Shown: positions 23,260 to 34,402 of the stretch, piece after piece
Numbering within the stretch: the first letter of the stretch is position 1
Layout of the letters: each line of letters starts with the position of its first letter
Notes under the pieces: generated by a model
Told to the model about the DNA's origin: nothing
The model's input: only the letters and a program-made list of their open reading frames with translations
Database searches by the model: none
NCBI RefSeq assembly: GCF_023856365.1
Contig: NW_026042422.1
Span: 1 to 64,000, forward strand
Length of the DNA: 64,000 nt
Direction of reading: 5' to 3'
From: Brienomyrus brachyistius
Lineage: Eukaryota > Chordata > Actinopteri > Osteoglossiformes > Mormyridae
Position numbers and translations under genes: made by a program

Positions 23260-26200
23260 CTGCATCTGTCATTCTCAGACTTTGTCCCAATGACTGTCTA
23301 ACTGCATCTGGAGCAAGAACTTGGACATCTAGGAGAACAGACAAGTGCTTGATGTCTGATGCCCACTGGATGTGTGGTGTGGTTCTCAGTATGGAATTGT
23401 GGGAGTTGATACTGATACTCCAAGCTGGATCGATAACCAGAAAATATTTCATAACGTTTTGCCGTTTGCTTTTTTAACGGAAAATTCACATCAGTGCGGC
23501 CAGTTTAAGTTTGGAACCTGAATCCTTTCAATCTGAAGCACCACCGGCGAATGAGGATCCCCTGGTCTGTTTCATGCCCCCTCCGTGCCAATTCATAATC
23601 CATAAGCACATGATTTATGGGTGCATTCTGCGCCCCCCACTATAGCACACTCACGATTGGCCTGCAAGCCTCAGCAGATACTGGATTTACTGTTATCAAT
23701 GTTCCCATTTTGATTGATGACTTTTGGTTTAATTATGTATTGAAATACATTTGGAGGGTAATTACCGACTGTCCGGGATCACAGGACTGCTGATCTGAGC
23801 GGATTCTCCGAGGGCTTTTTTTTCTCCTGCTTTTTATGGGACTCTAAACCTCTTCAGCGAGACAACCTGCAGAGGGGCTATATGGGAAAACGACATAAAA
23901 ACCCATGAGGTGACCGTATTGACTGAGAACGCCCAGTGGCAGAACTGTCAAGCGGCAGCCTTCTGCTAGACATGCGTGATTTAAGAGTCTGGCCTTTGTG
24001 CCTGGATAATATGGCACTTTAATTATGATCTTAAGACCGAAGCTCAGGCCCACCTTACATAATTCCTAGGCCCGATACAAAATGACTTCAACCCATGATG
24101 TGCAGCCCCGCCCTCCTGGGCTTGGGCCTGGAACCACCCCCCCGGTTGTCCCCCTGAGACACTGGACCTGCTAAGGCTGTGATTCACGTGTGGTTCCATT
24201 CATTTTCTCACTACAATGAATGTTTACAAGCTGCTCATTCGCTCTTTACATGTATAAAAGGTGTTGGAAACCCCTTAATTTGTGGTTAAGAGTGGTAGGT
24301 AAGTTTAAGTAACTTCACCAATCATGAATTATAAAACAAGCTTCCTGTCTTTGTTTTTCTCTAACCAAGCTATTTAGTCACAGGCACAGTCCTGTATAAT
24401 TTAAACTCTTTTAACTATAATTTTACCTCATCCAGGTTCTCATTACAGTCAGCTGGTCCACATTTAAACCATGATCTGAGCTGGAAGACAAATTTCGCAT
24501 CCAGGGAAAGGAAACGGCGAGGAAACTGCAAACGGCAAACAGATCCTACTGAGTCTTCCTCGTGAAAAAAACTCGGCACTGATCTAACACGTTCTTACAT
24601 CATTCATAAGTCAGATTACTTAAAAATGAATCATCTCCCTTGGACTTAAAATAGAAGAGCTGGTCGTGTTTATTAAATCCCTTGCACATCGCTCGCTGCG
24701 TATTCAACAAACACGAAATGCTGATTTCTGAACGTCGCAGAATAAATCGAGCATTTAAATGTCAGGACGCCGGTTTCATGCGAATCGCATTTTTTTTCCC
24801 CCCAAATGTTTGATGATAAATTTGGCTATAAATATGCAGATGTGACTTTATAGCAGTTGCCCCGGATATCCTGAGTGCCGTTATCCTGCGCTTTGGAGGC
24901 TATAGACAGGCACTCAAGAGTTTGGGGAAAGTGTGAGACAGGAGAGGGCCTGAGACCAGAGAAGAGCGATAAAGGCCTGCGTTGTGGTTTGCTGAGGAGG
25001 CCTGGAGGAGATGCGAATGCATCCGACTAGCAGCTGAGATGCCGCGGAGATGACTCACGGGCGTCTGAAGCTGTGTCTTCAGAGGAAGTGTGGGCTGGGG
25101 GGGGGCAGCACTCGCCATGTTTATAAATCCAACGCAGGCATGACATGCCGCTAACGCTGCCGCTAACGTTGCCGCTAAGGGTTAGCAGTCTGAGCAGTGT
25201 GGGCCCGAGGACTGTCATCCATCTTTGCAAACCGCCGATTCCAAAATTTCGAGGGTGGGGGACATCTGGTGCACACATTTCCCCCCCAACACATGGCAGA
25301 AACCACACCCCCCACAAAGCCAGGTGGACCCTGAAAACAGCATTCGTTGGCCGAGAAGACAATTAGCTAAATAACGCGTCTCGCTAATTTGGTGTTTGTT
25401 TACCTAATTACGAGACGAACAGGATTCTAGAGCATTTAGCGACAATGCAATCTACAATTCAAATATTTTAAATGCCCAGAGGACTATGATCTCAGCAGAT
25501 GAGACTATTTCTGTTCATTTAATTTATTGTAGTTGATTCTAACCGAAGATGTTCATGCTAGACTAATGGATTCCTGTAAACCGCACAGACGCATCGGTAT
25601 ACAGTGAGAGCACTGATCTGAAGTTTTGTCATCAAAAGGCCGAAAATCGACGTCAGTCCCCCCGTATGAATTACACATAAAGCAAATTTCGTACTTCATT
25701 TACATGCATGAATGCGTTTGGTGTGAATCATGTCAGTTGTTGGGTAAGTGATGGGTCATAGGTTTACCGTCTGTTTACATTCCAACCTCTGCATGTTTAA
25801 GGAGCTGCGACACAAACACGCATCTCCACCTACAGACTGCGTGCAGGAAGTGACATGCACACACGCAGGTGCCCAGCCCAGCAGCGCGAGCTAATCTCTG
25901 CACCCCCTACCACTAACTCCAAGCACTCCTACACAGATAGCAGGCAGGGTTCGGTTAAGACAAGGGAGCCTAAGACATAAGAAAAACAACAAAAACATTT
26001 TTGCTGGGAACTTAGTGTCCCGTTCTCCTTAACATAAACTAAGAGAAATGAGTCGAAAACCCAATTAGGTGGAAAGTTTTTGCAGGGGCGATCACATCAA
26101 AACTTATAAAGCGTGACATCCTCTTGCTTAATGTATTATTTTAGCAAATATGTTCTACAGCGTTATCCTGATCTTAAAATGTCTACATTTTCCTTTATTT

Positions 26201-26285
26201 ATCAGACACTTCCAAAGAAACATACACTTTTCCTGGAGCAATCGGGGTTTGGAGCCTCGCACGAGGACCCGATGGTGACATCACT

Positions 26286-26372
26286 CTGCCGACTGCTGGG
26301 ATTTGGGGGCGAACGACCTTGCGATCGTAGGCACGCCGTCCGATCCCGCTGAGCCACAAACCGCCCCCGATC
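26286..26372 (-). mobile_element. tRNA-derived SINE head, minus orientation
   Basis: On the minus strand: GCGGTTTGTGGCTCAGCGGG, then a GATCGCAAGGTCGTTCGCCC box. A-box and B-box spacing fits a SINE head. Confidence 0.45.
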
Positions 26373-27317
26373 TATGCCAAAGAGTTTGCTTATCATGTTT
26401 TGGAAGTTCATGTGTCTGCCACGTGGACTGTGTGACGGTGCCACACAAAGACACTACCATCTCGGAATCCCCGGTAAGCAAACCTGGCAGCTGGAAAGGC
26501 AAGAGGGTGGCAGAGCCGGATTTACCTTTTCAGGGGCCTTAGGTAGGTCTGTAGGCAGAAATATATTTCATGGGTGGGACCTTATGCTGATCAGGCCATA
26601 GGCAGCTGCCCTGGATGGGAGAGTAGGAGAACCATCCCACTCTCAAGCCTGAAAGGAAGGCATTGAGTGGCACTGTGAGAACATGAAAAGCTATACCTTT
26701 AATCGGCCAGGATGTTGTGTCTGGGGAACATCTGTAGAATTAACGACAAGCAACGGGAATGGTTGTGGAATCTAAGACCTCGGGTGGGTTACAGTGAAAA
26801 GTGAGCACATTTCCATTAGACGACAGGCTGAACTCAGGAGGGCTTTATGTAATATATTATATTACATAAATCACTTCAGACTCTGAGCCCACTTGCTGTA
26901 GAAATAAATATGCATTACTTAAAAATTACATGGGTCAAAGGATATTGATCTCAATGCATATTATGTACATCCACGCACAAAGACAGACGCTTTAAACATT
27001 TTGTTCTCTGCTAAGATTGGCGGTTCATTAAAACTGAATCTAACGTGCGATAAAGGGAAAATCGCAAGCCGGTAGCCAAATGCCTGCAGAAAAACGTTCC
27101 CTCGTCTCGCCAGTTTTGCACTGCATAACTGATCGAAAGCAGCGTTTCCCTGAACCCAGTTCCAGCACACCTGAAATCCCTGGAGGAGATCTTTTTTTAC
27201 CGAGACATCAATCCGTAAACATCATGTATAATAATCTGATATAATTCCTCCATCGATATGTTTAAATAATTCTGCTGTTTAATGCAAACGTGATCCACAA
27301 TGTTTGACTTGAGAGAT

Positions 27318-27586
27318 CTACAGTGGCTTGCCAAAGTTTTGAACCCCCTTAAAATGATCAAATTGCCCTGAATTACTAATGATACATAGGCGTATTCTTT
27401 CTGCCGATATTTTTATTGCAAACTTTGAAATATGAAATAAATATGAAATAATACATGAAATAAGGGTATATGAAATAAATTTTCAAATCATAATCAATTA
27501 TTTGTCAGCAAATATTTGTAATCATTTGCAATTTAGGCGAATCTGATCAGTTTAAGGGGTTTCAGTACTTTAGGGACAGTCCATCG
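27318..27586. mobile_element. MITE with degenerate terminal inverted repeats
   Basis: The left end reads ACAGTGGCTTGCCAAAGTTT then GAACCCCCTTAAAATGATCA. The reverse complement of the right end reads GGACTGTCCCTAAAGTACTG then AAACCCCTTAAACTGATCA. The two arms align over about 40 bases. Between them is AT-rich sequence with imperfect ATATGAAATA-type tandem units (about 27427-27482). No coding capacity. The superfamily is not assigned. Confidence 0.6.
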
Positions 27587-27883
27587 ATACACAGCCCAGA
27601 ACCCTGCATGCAGTTCAGGGTGGTGGTGGGTCCCACAGGGCACAATGCAGGGATAGTTTGTTCTGAATCCCATTGAGCATAAACATATTTGTATGGCTTC
27701 ATGGGGACTTTCAGCCAGCAAGCTTTCCACGTAGGGTCTCCATGGAGACCGCTTCCTGGCGTACCAGCTCAGTAATTGGCCAGAAGTGAGTGCGATTTTA
27801 ATTACATCCTCCAGTTAAAACACGGCAGGTTTCCTGGCGGTGTGGCGCAGCCTCACCGAGGTCCAAGACGTGCCTGCTCGACA

Positions 27884-27915
27884 CCCCCCCCCCCCACACA
27901 CACACACACACACAC
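27884..27915. repeat. C12 followed by (CA)n microsatellite
   Basis: A C homopolymer running directly into about 10 CA units. It gives artefactual Pro/His-Thr open frames. Confidence 0.95.
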
Positions 27916-28360
27916 TTTCTGAGAACGTTTGGCCTCAAGGGGGCAGTGTCTCCAGGGTACCGTGTCACCCCTTATCTCCCCCAGCAGCTTGCTCCCCCTC
28001 CCCCGTTGCTACCCCCACTGCTCCAGCTCTCTTTCCGCCCCCCCCCCCGCTTATCGGTCCCCTGTCACTCTCCACCGCAGTGGAGCCCCCCCTACCCTTT
28101 GTTTCTGGTGGGGGGGGGGCATGGTCACCGCACAGCATCAGCATGGCGACAGCAGACACGATGACGGTACATCTTGTATGTGGGTGTGTTTCAGCTGCCC
28201 CACCCAGACCAGCACCCATAGTAATCCCTGCCCACTCCCCAGAACCATCAGGCAACACAGACGACTGCCTCGGACGCCATTTCCTGGTGAGGTACCAGCT
28301 TAGCAGGGCCAGTGTTGCTTTGTGCTGGATGGTGCTCCTCCACGGCAGTGGTGAAATTTG

Positions 28361-28375
28361 CCAGTGGGGGGCGCC
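28361..28375 (+). promoter_or_regulatory. CTCF-like motif
   Basis: CCAGTGGGGGGCGCC differs from the CCASYAGRKGGCRS core at one position (G for A at position 6). Motif match only. Confidence 0.25.
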
Positions 28376-31185
28376 GGCGGTGCAGCTTGCCTAGAGCTCC
28401 ACATGGACTTCCACCAGCACTGCCCTCCTCCCCCAGCATCACATCCCCCACCACCATCATCCACCCTGAGTTCTTGCCCCCACTACTCCACCTGACCACC
28501 CCCTCCCCCCTGCAGGAGTCAGCGTTTTGCACCCCTGTCCCGTGAGTCATGGATTGACTGCCACACCACTCATCTCACCCATCCTGGCGGCGCCCCAGGT
28601 CCATCTATCCGTGTCTCACACCCTGGGGGTAGCTGTCCTTTTTACGCCACCATTTGCAGTCCCTCGTCGAGGCTGCCGCTTTCCTCTGCAGCTCCCCAGT
28701 TGAGTCATAGTCAGTGTTCAATAAATAGAAAAGACTAGAACATTCTAAGGTGTTCTTTTTACGAGGTGGCTTGATGATGTAAGGTGTGGGTGAGTTTATT
28801 TCTGGCTCGGATTTCGACGCGACGATCCCCCGGCCTCTTGAAGAGAGATGTCAGCCCCCCCCGCCCCCCCCCACCCCAAGCATCACAAACATAAAACTCA
28901 GGCCACTGAAACTACCTGCCAGTACAGGAGGGCAAACCGGAGTCAGCGATCAATAAGAACTCCCCGTCCATCAGTATGGTCTACTGAAATCGGTCTGTGA
29001 AACGCAAGCTTCTTTCTTCGTAAACTTCTTGCGAAACCAAGAGGAATGCACCAGTCGAGTGGGTCTGGAAAGAATTTCCAGCCGTCCTCGACTACAAAGG
29101 ACGCCCTGAAACCCGTCCTCCGCACGGCAGCGGAGACGAAGGCGATCGTGGCACGGCGCGCCCACACCAACGCCCCACTACCTCTGCTTCACAGCTGAAC
29201 CGCATGTGTACACACTTCCTTCCCCCAGAGTCCAGTGTTTGATATTCCTACGAATCCAGCGGGCGGAAAGCATCGCAAGAGATGAAACGCCGTCCGGCAT
29301 CACGACGCGCCCCCAAACCACGGCCTGGAGGACCGCCAGCGATGCAAACAGACGTTTGTGTAAACAGCATCCAGCCTGAGAGACTCTTCAAATCGGGCTG
29401 CTGGGTCTCGCTCACGGCCGTGTGTGAAGAATCCAAAAATATATCGCATTTAAGCGAGAGGGGGATTCAGATGTTTGCGCGGATCTGTAAACGGGGCCTT
29501 TAAACGGCAAGTTTGCAGGAGTCTTTGTGTGCCTTTTCATCGACGTTATGCAAGGCTCCATGACTTCAGAGGTCCACACTCTGCTGTACTCTTCTGTCCA
29601 AAATTAATTTAAGCCTCACAATTCTGAATAGCAGAATCGGACCCCCCGTACAGCCTGAGAGAACCAAAAAAATATCTCAGTATACGTCAGATGCCAGGTT
29701 GCTCGAAGGCCTGTGGAAATTTCCGGAACTGGCATTCCGATGTTCTGCCAGAGAATCTGGGAGGAAGAGGAAGAAAGCTCTCTTCAGAAAGAGATGCCAG
29801 TGAGCGGCACATTTGGGTGGGAGACACCGAAGCAGGCAGAAGGGAGGAAGAGGGGTGTTGGATTATGAAGGGACCTTAAACGAACCCCTTCATCAAATCA
29901 AACATGTTTTCCCTTCTGACAGTGATGGGCCCAGCAAGTTTCATCACTTCTAATCTTTACTGAAAGATCTACGAAGACTAGCCTGTAAACACAAAGTTAT
30001 GGGATGATATCACCAAAATGGCAGTTCATGATATGCAGCGTTCTGCCGGGACAGGCTGTTTGCAGGCCCCGTGCTGAATAGCAAGCGCAGAGTAGAGCTT
30101 TTATTAGGCCGCACTGCCCCCCCCACTGAGAATACCAAGCGCTCACCTCCCAGATCTTTTCTAAGCACACGTCTGTCTGAAGGAAAAAGTGATTTTTTAC
30201 TCCAGCAAGCTGGAAAGGCTTCCTAAGATAGCGAGCGAATTCCACTGCACCCAGCCTCCCCGGTTCGACTGGTGGATCTGTGGCACAGTAACTTAACCTG
30301 GGTGCCTCCGTTGCGGCAGCCAGTGTTCTAGGCGGCTCCAAGCGGAGGTGTCAGCTGAGCTGCCAAATTAATTCTGACGAAAGTGCGGCCAGTACAGTGT
30401 GACGCCAAGAAATCGGCAACATACTGGTGGTAGGATGGCTGCCGACTGGTTCATGGAGGGCTTGTGTGGCACCAAACACCAAAACAAGATCGACGCTATC
30501 GGTGACGTGCACATCAAACACATCATGACATGAACCAGAGGACCGAGGAGGCAGAGGGCATAAGATCCACACACTGTGATCCTCATCTTGAGAGGATGTC
30601 ACTTCCTGTCTGTCACAAGCCCTGTGAAGATGCCACTTCCTGTCTGGCCTCCTCCCTACAGGTGCCCTCGCAGGGTAACCTTTCTGTATTTTTCCACTCC
30701 CCCAGTGGCCCCCCAGTCTGCACCAGAGTGGGAGGAGCTTGGGCTGCTGCAGGTACATGTTGACGGGCCGTTCCCGGTAATGGTGTACGGCATGACCCCG
30801 CAGAGGCTCGGGCCCCTGGCGCCCGAGGTCGCCTTTCTCGCCGTCCTCGGTGCAGCACCTCGCTTTAATCGCATTTAAAAGCATATTTGGCACAAACGCC
30901 GACGCTGTGACTCTTTAATCCGCACCATCTGCTCGCTATGCAAATGAGGCCTGCGTGGGATTCGCCAGGCTTTAATCAGCGCGGATTCGGCTCTCGCCAG
31001 AGGATCACAGGCGCGAGAGTCCAGCCTTCATTCTTCCGTGGGGGGGGCGTGGAGCAGGCGGGGAGCGGTCGCGCTGTCTGCAGGTTCTTCCTGTGTGGGA
31101 TACTGGGATGAAGCCTGAATGGTTCTCCTCCTTTTGCTGTCACGTCTGCATAGACTGCAGGAGGTTCCCACACTGATGAAGACTC

Positions 31186-31220
31186 GGGGGGGGGGGGGGG
31201 GCTTGGTGTTCACCCCCCCC
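31186..31220. repeat. G16 ... C8 inverted homopolymer pair
   Basis: G16 (31186-31201), 11-base spacer, C8 (31213-31220). It can fold as a hairpin on either strand or compete with quadruplex formation. Confidence 0.85.
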
Positions 31221-33596
31221 ACTCTGCTCTTGTCATCGCCTTGATATGCTTTAATGCCAAAACTGGGCACGTAACCCAGTAACTAAGAAATGGGAACAAA
31301 GTGGAACACAGGCAGGAAGAAGAGGGGGGCCTTGGCCCTCCTCGTAGTGTAAGTAAAATTAGAAAAGCAGAAGGTGCATTATCAGGGTCATGATGACATT
31401 ATGCTTATGCTTGACCTGCTGGGCCTAACAAGGGAGGGGGGGGCGCTGAGGGTCGCTGATGCTGCCACTTTGCAACCTAACAGGATAGGATAAAAGGAAA
31501 AAGGGGGTGGGTACTAACGCCAGCATTGTCAAAACCATAGTTGTGTGTCACGCAACTGGAAAGATACCAACAAGAACAGCAGACGCCCTAAACGGGTTAT
31601 AAAAGCCAGACACAGACCATAGAGAGCTGAGCTTCCTTCGGTATGTAATGTTTGTGCATCTGAGTGGCTCCCGGATCGCGATCTGTGCTTGGAATAAAGA
31701 GAGCGGCCTTACAACCATCCTTCGCCTCACGTGTGCATCTTCTCGAACTCCCACAACCTCCTCTCGCAGCAGATGTGTCACACGCGGATCCTGTGCATGC
31801 CTTGATCTCTGACCCCATTCGCATTCTTCTTTTCATGTGTCCTGAGTTCCAGCCCCATAACTATGAGTAAGACAGGCGCGGTCACACGGTCATGTGTACG
31901 TCTCGACGATAATCACATGGCACCGTGGAAGCCAATGAACATTCACGCTTCCCTGTTCAGTCACACCCTGTATTACCCACAAACCAATATGGCTTCCAGT
32001 CTTTAACCAAGCAGGCTGATGTGTGATGGAGTGATGGAGCTCTCTGCCCTTGTGAGACCCACCATTCTCAGGAAGGAATTTCACAACCACTCCCCCCAAT
32101 CCTCACATCCTCCTGCAGCCTGTCGCCAAACCCTGACACATCTATAATAAGAGGGCAATCTGTAACCTTAACACCCCGCAGAGAGGGGGCAGGCTCGACT
32201 CTTGGTGGGGGTGAGGGTGCCGAACGGCTGCGATCCCGGCTCCTCTCCACGTCTCACAGACCGATAATGATTCTTCTTTCCATGTGACAGCTGTCATTTC
32301 TGTGGCCAGCAGTCTCAGACCAATTCCTTCAGACACAATCGGAAACCTCTGTGCCAAGAGAACAAAAAAAAAATAGCCCACAAAAGGCCGACTACCAATG
32401 GGAGAGGGAAAGGCCCCCCTCCCCCCAGAGGAAAGTGTGTGTTTGAGCCCAAAAAGCTCTTAGGCCTCAAACCTAATCTGCTCAGACGTCCTGCCTGACG
32501 TTTGAGCGACTAATGAAAAGCGGAAAAACTCAGCAGGTGGGAAGGCCTGTGGGAATGTGGAGGCGTTTTCCCGGAATGGTGCGGCTCGGCCCAAATGGAA
32601 CGTAGCTCCCCGAACATAACATGGTCTTCCTGAAAACGCACCTATGGAATTCATCTCCCATACTGACACCACATTCTCACCTGTTTAATTCCATCCCGTT
32701 GAACACAATTATCAATGAGTCCTGCGGTAATGGCAGCCCTTTGCGGGGGAGTAGCATGGTGCTAATCCCCATCGTGTCCCTGCTGCCAAAGATGGTGCTG
32801 GGGGGGGGGGGTCTAAGGAGCCAGGACCACGGAGGGCTGGGAGCGTGGAGCCACCTGGCTGGAGGGGTGCTGGATCTGAAAATAATCCAACAAAAAAAAA
32901 TCCATAAAGAAAAGGTTGAAAAATGAGCAGAGCAGGACGGTGCCGGAGGGCAACGACGGCGAGACAAAGGCCCCCCTTTTATGCGTCCGAACGGATGCTC
33001 TTTGTCGGGGAGCTTTGACGGGGATTCGGTGGCGCCGCCTGCCACGCGGGAGGGCCTGGGCGGGTGGGGGGGGGATGTATCTGCATGAGAATGCGGCGGT
33101 CTGCCGGCGGGAAAATAGGGGGGTGTGGGGTTGAGTAGAGCCCATCAGAGACTGATTGAACGGCGGAGTGAAACGACTTGGTGAGGCCAGGGCCTACCCC
33201 GAGCGAGGCAACGACGTGGGCGCTGAACCAGCAAACAGGGCTGGGTGGTTTTGGGTGGGGGGGGGGTGCATTTTAATGGTGCACATTTGGAGTGACACTG
33301 TACCTTCTTTTTCCTGACGGTGGGGGGAGCAACTCTCTGTGTGTGTTTCTCTCTCTGGGGCCATTTCATCACTCCCAGGATGATGTGGACCCAACCAGTT
33401 TGGGCTCCAACCACAACAGCCCGATGGTAACCAATGACACGGCTGGGGAGGGGGTTCAGTGACGAGAGGAGTGCTGAGATCCCTACAGCTCACGGTCGTT
33501 ATTCTGCTCAATTTACTCCAACCCCCCACCCCACCTGGAAAGCTTAAGCCTAAAAAATGGAAAAACAAGCTACGGCTTCAGTCTGCCAGAGATGGG

Positions 33597-33611
33597 AGTG
33601 CCCCCTACTGG
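33597..33611 (-). promoter_or_regulatory. CTCF-like motif (perfect core)
   Basis: The minus strand reads CCAGTAGGGGGCACT, matching every position of the CCASYAGRKGGCRS core. It faces the plus-oriented weaker motif at 28361, a convergent arrangement. Binding is not demonstrable from sequence. Confidence 0.4.
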
Positions 33612-33689
33612 GCGGAGCTGACAATTACGCTCCAGCTTAGAAACCTCAGCTGGTCAGGGCTATTTGTTCCTGGAATTCTGGGGGTGGTT

Positions 33690-34040
33690 GGCTAATGGGC
33701 AATGAATAATTTAATCACACAGCACGAAGAATACGCTGTGATGAGATCAGCCCACAGCGGGCACGACGGCCAGGGAGCCCAGCGCGACGGGCAGCCCGGC
33801 TTCCTGACCAGAGGCCCCGCGGCCGTAGCATTTTGGCGCCTAGAGCCTCGTTTGCATTGCAAATCGCCGGATTGATTATTCGCTACAGGGAGAGAAGAAA
33901 AAAACCCATTAATTGTGTTCATGATGACAAGAGAAACTGGCCAGAAAGAGAGAAAGACTCGAGTGGTTTAAGGTGGACTTCAATAGCTGAGCGCGCCGAT
34001 CTTATCAAGCGATCTGAAAGCCCCTCATTAGCTTTAGAAA
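33690..34040. promoter_or_regulatory. Candidate conserved non-coding element
   Basis: A repeat-free segment with a near-palindromic double octamer TTTGCATTGCAAAT at 33851-33864, flanked by GATTGATTATTCGC and a CCATTAATTGTG homeodomain-type site. Open frames here show no recognisable domain. Confidence 0.3.
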
Positions 34041-34324
34041 AAGAAATGGGGGAGGGAGGAGTGCCCTCCCCATTCCTAAACTGGAAACATGCCCCCCTCC
34101 TGTTTCTTAACGGGGTGATTGTAGGGTGTTGCGCCTTTTACAGGAATAGAGAGGCACCACAGAACATTGATGCTTTTTATATCGGCGAGACAAAGGAGCC
34201 ATATTTCCCACGAACCCCCAAACGAGATGCCGGCCAACCACATGCACGCTTTAAAAGCCTATAAATGCCCAAATTTTCCTCTTCGTTTCCAGCATTTTCC
34301 ACAAGGTCCTTACTGCCCTTGCTT

Positions 34325-34327
34325 TGT

Positions 34328-34402
<75 letters not shown>
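34325..34402. repeat. (GT)n microsatellite fused to G17
   Basis: A GT tract of about 60 bases with one TTT interruption, ending in a 17-base G run (34386-34402). Alternating GT can adopt Z-DNA and the G run a quadruplex. Confidence 0.97.

Noticed and set aside
26505..26640. Similarity in style between this stretch and 58540-58700 (GGGCCTTAGGTA-like words)
   Set aside because: The shared words are short and I could not establish a consistent alignment, so I do not list it as a repeat family.
27840..28394. A 184-codon plus-strand open frame, proline-rich
   Set aside because: Its length comes from C runs and (CA)n sequence that encode Pro and His-Thr. No domain, splice context or conservation signature is visible, and overlapping open frames in other frames are equally long.
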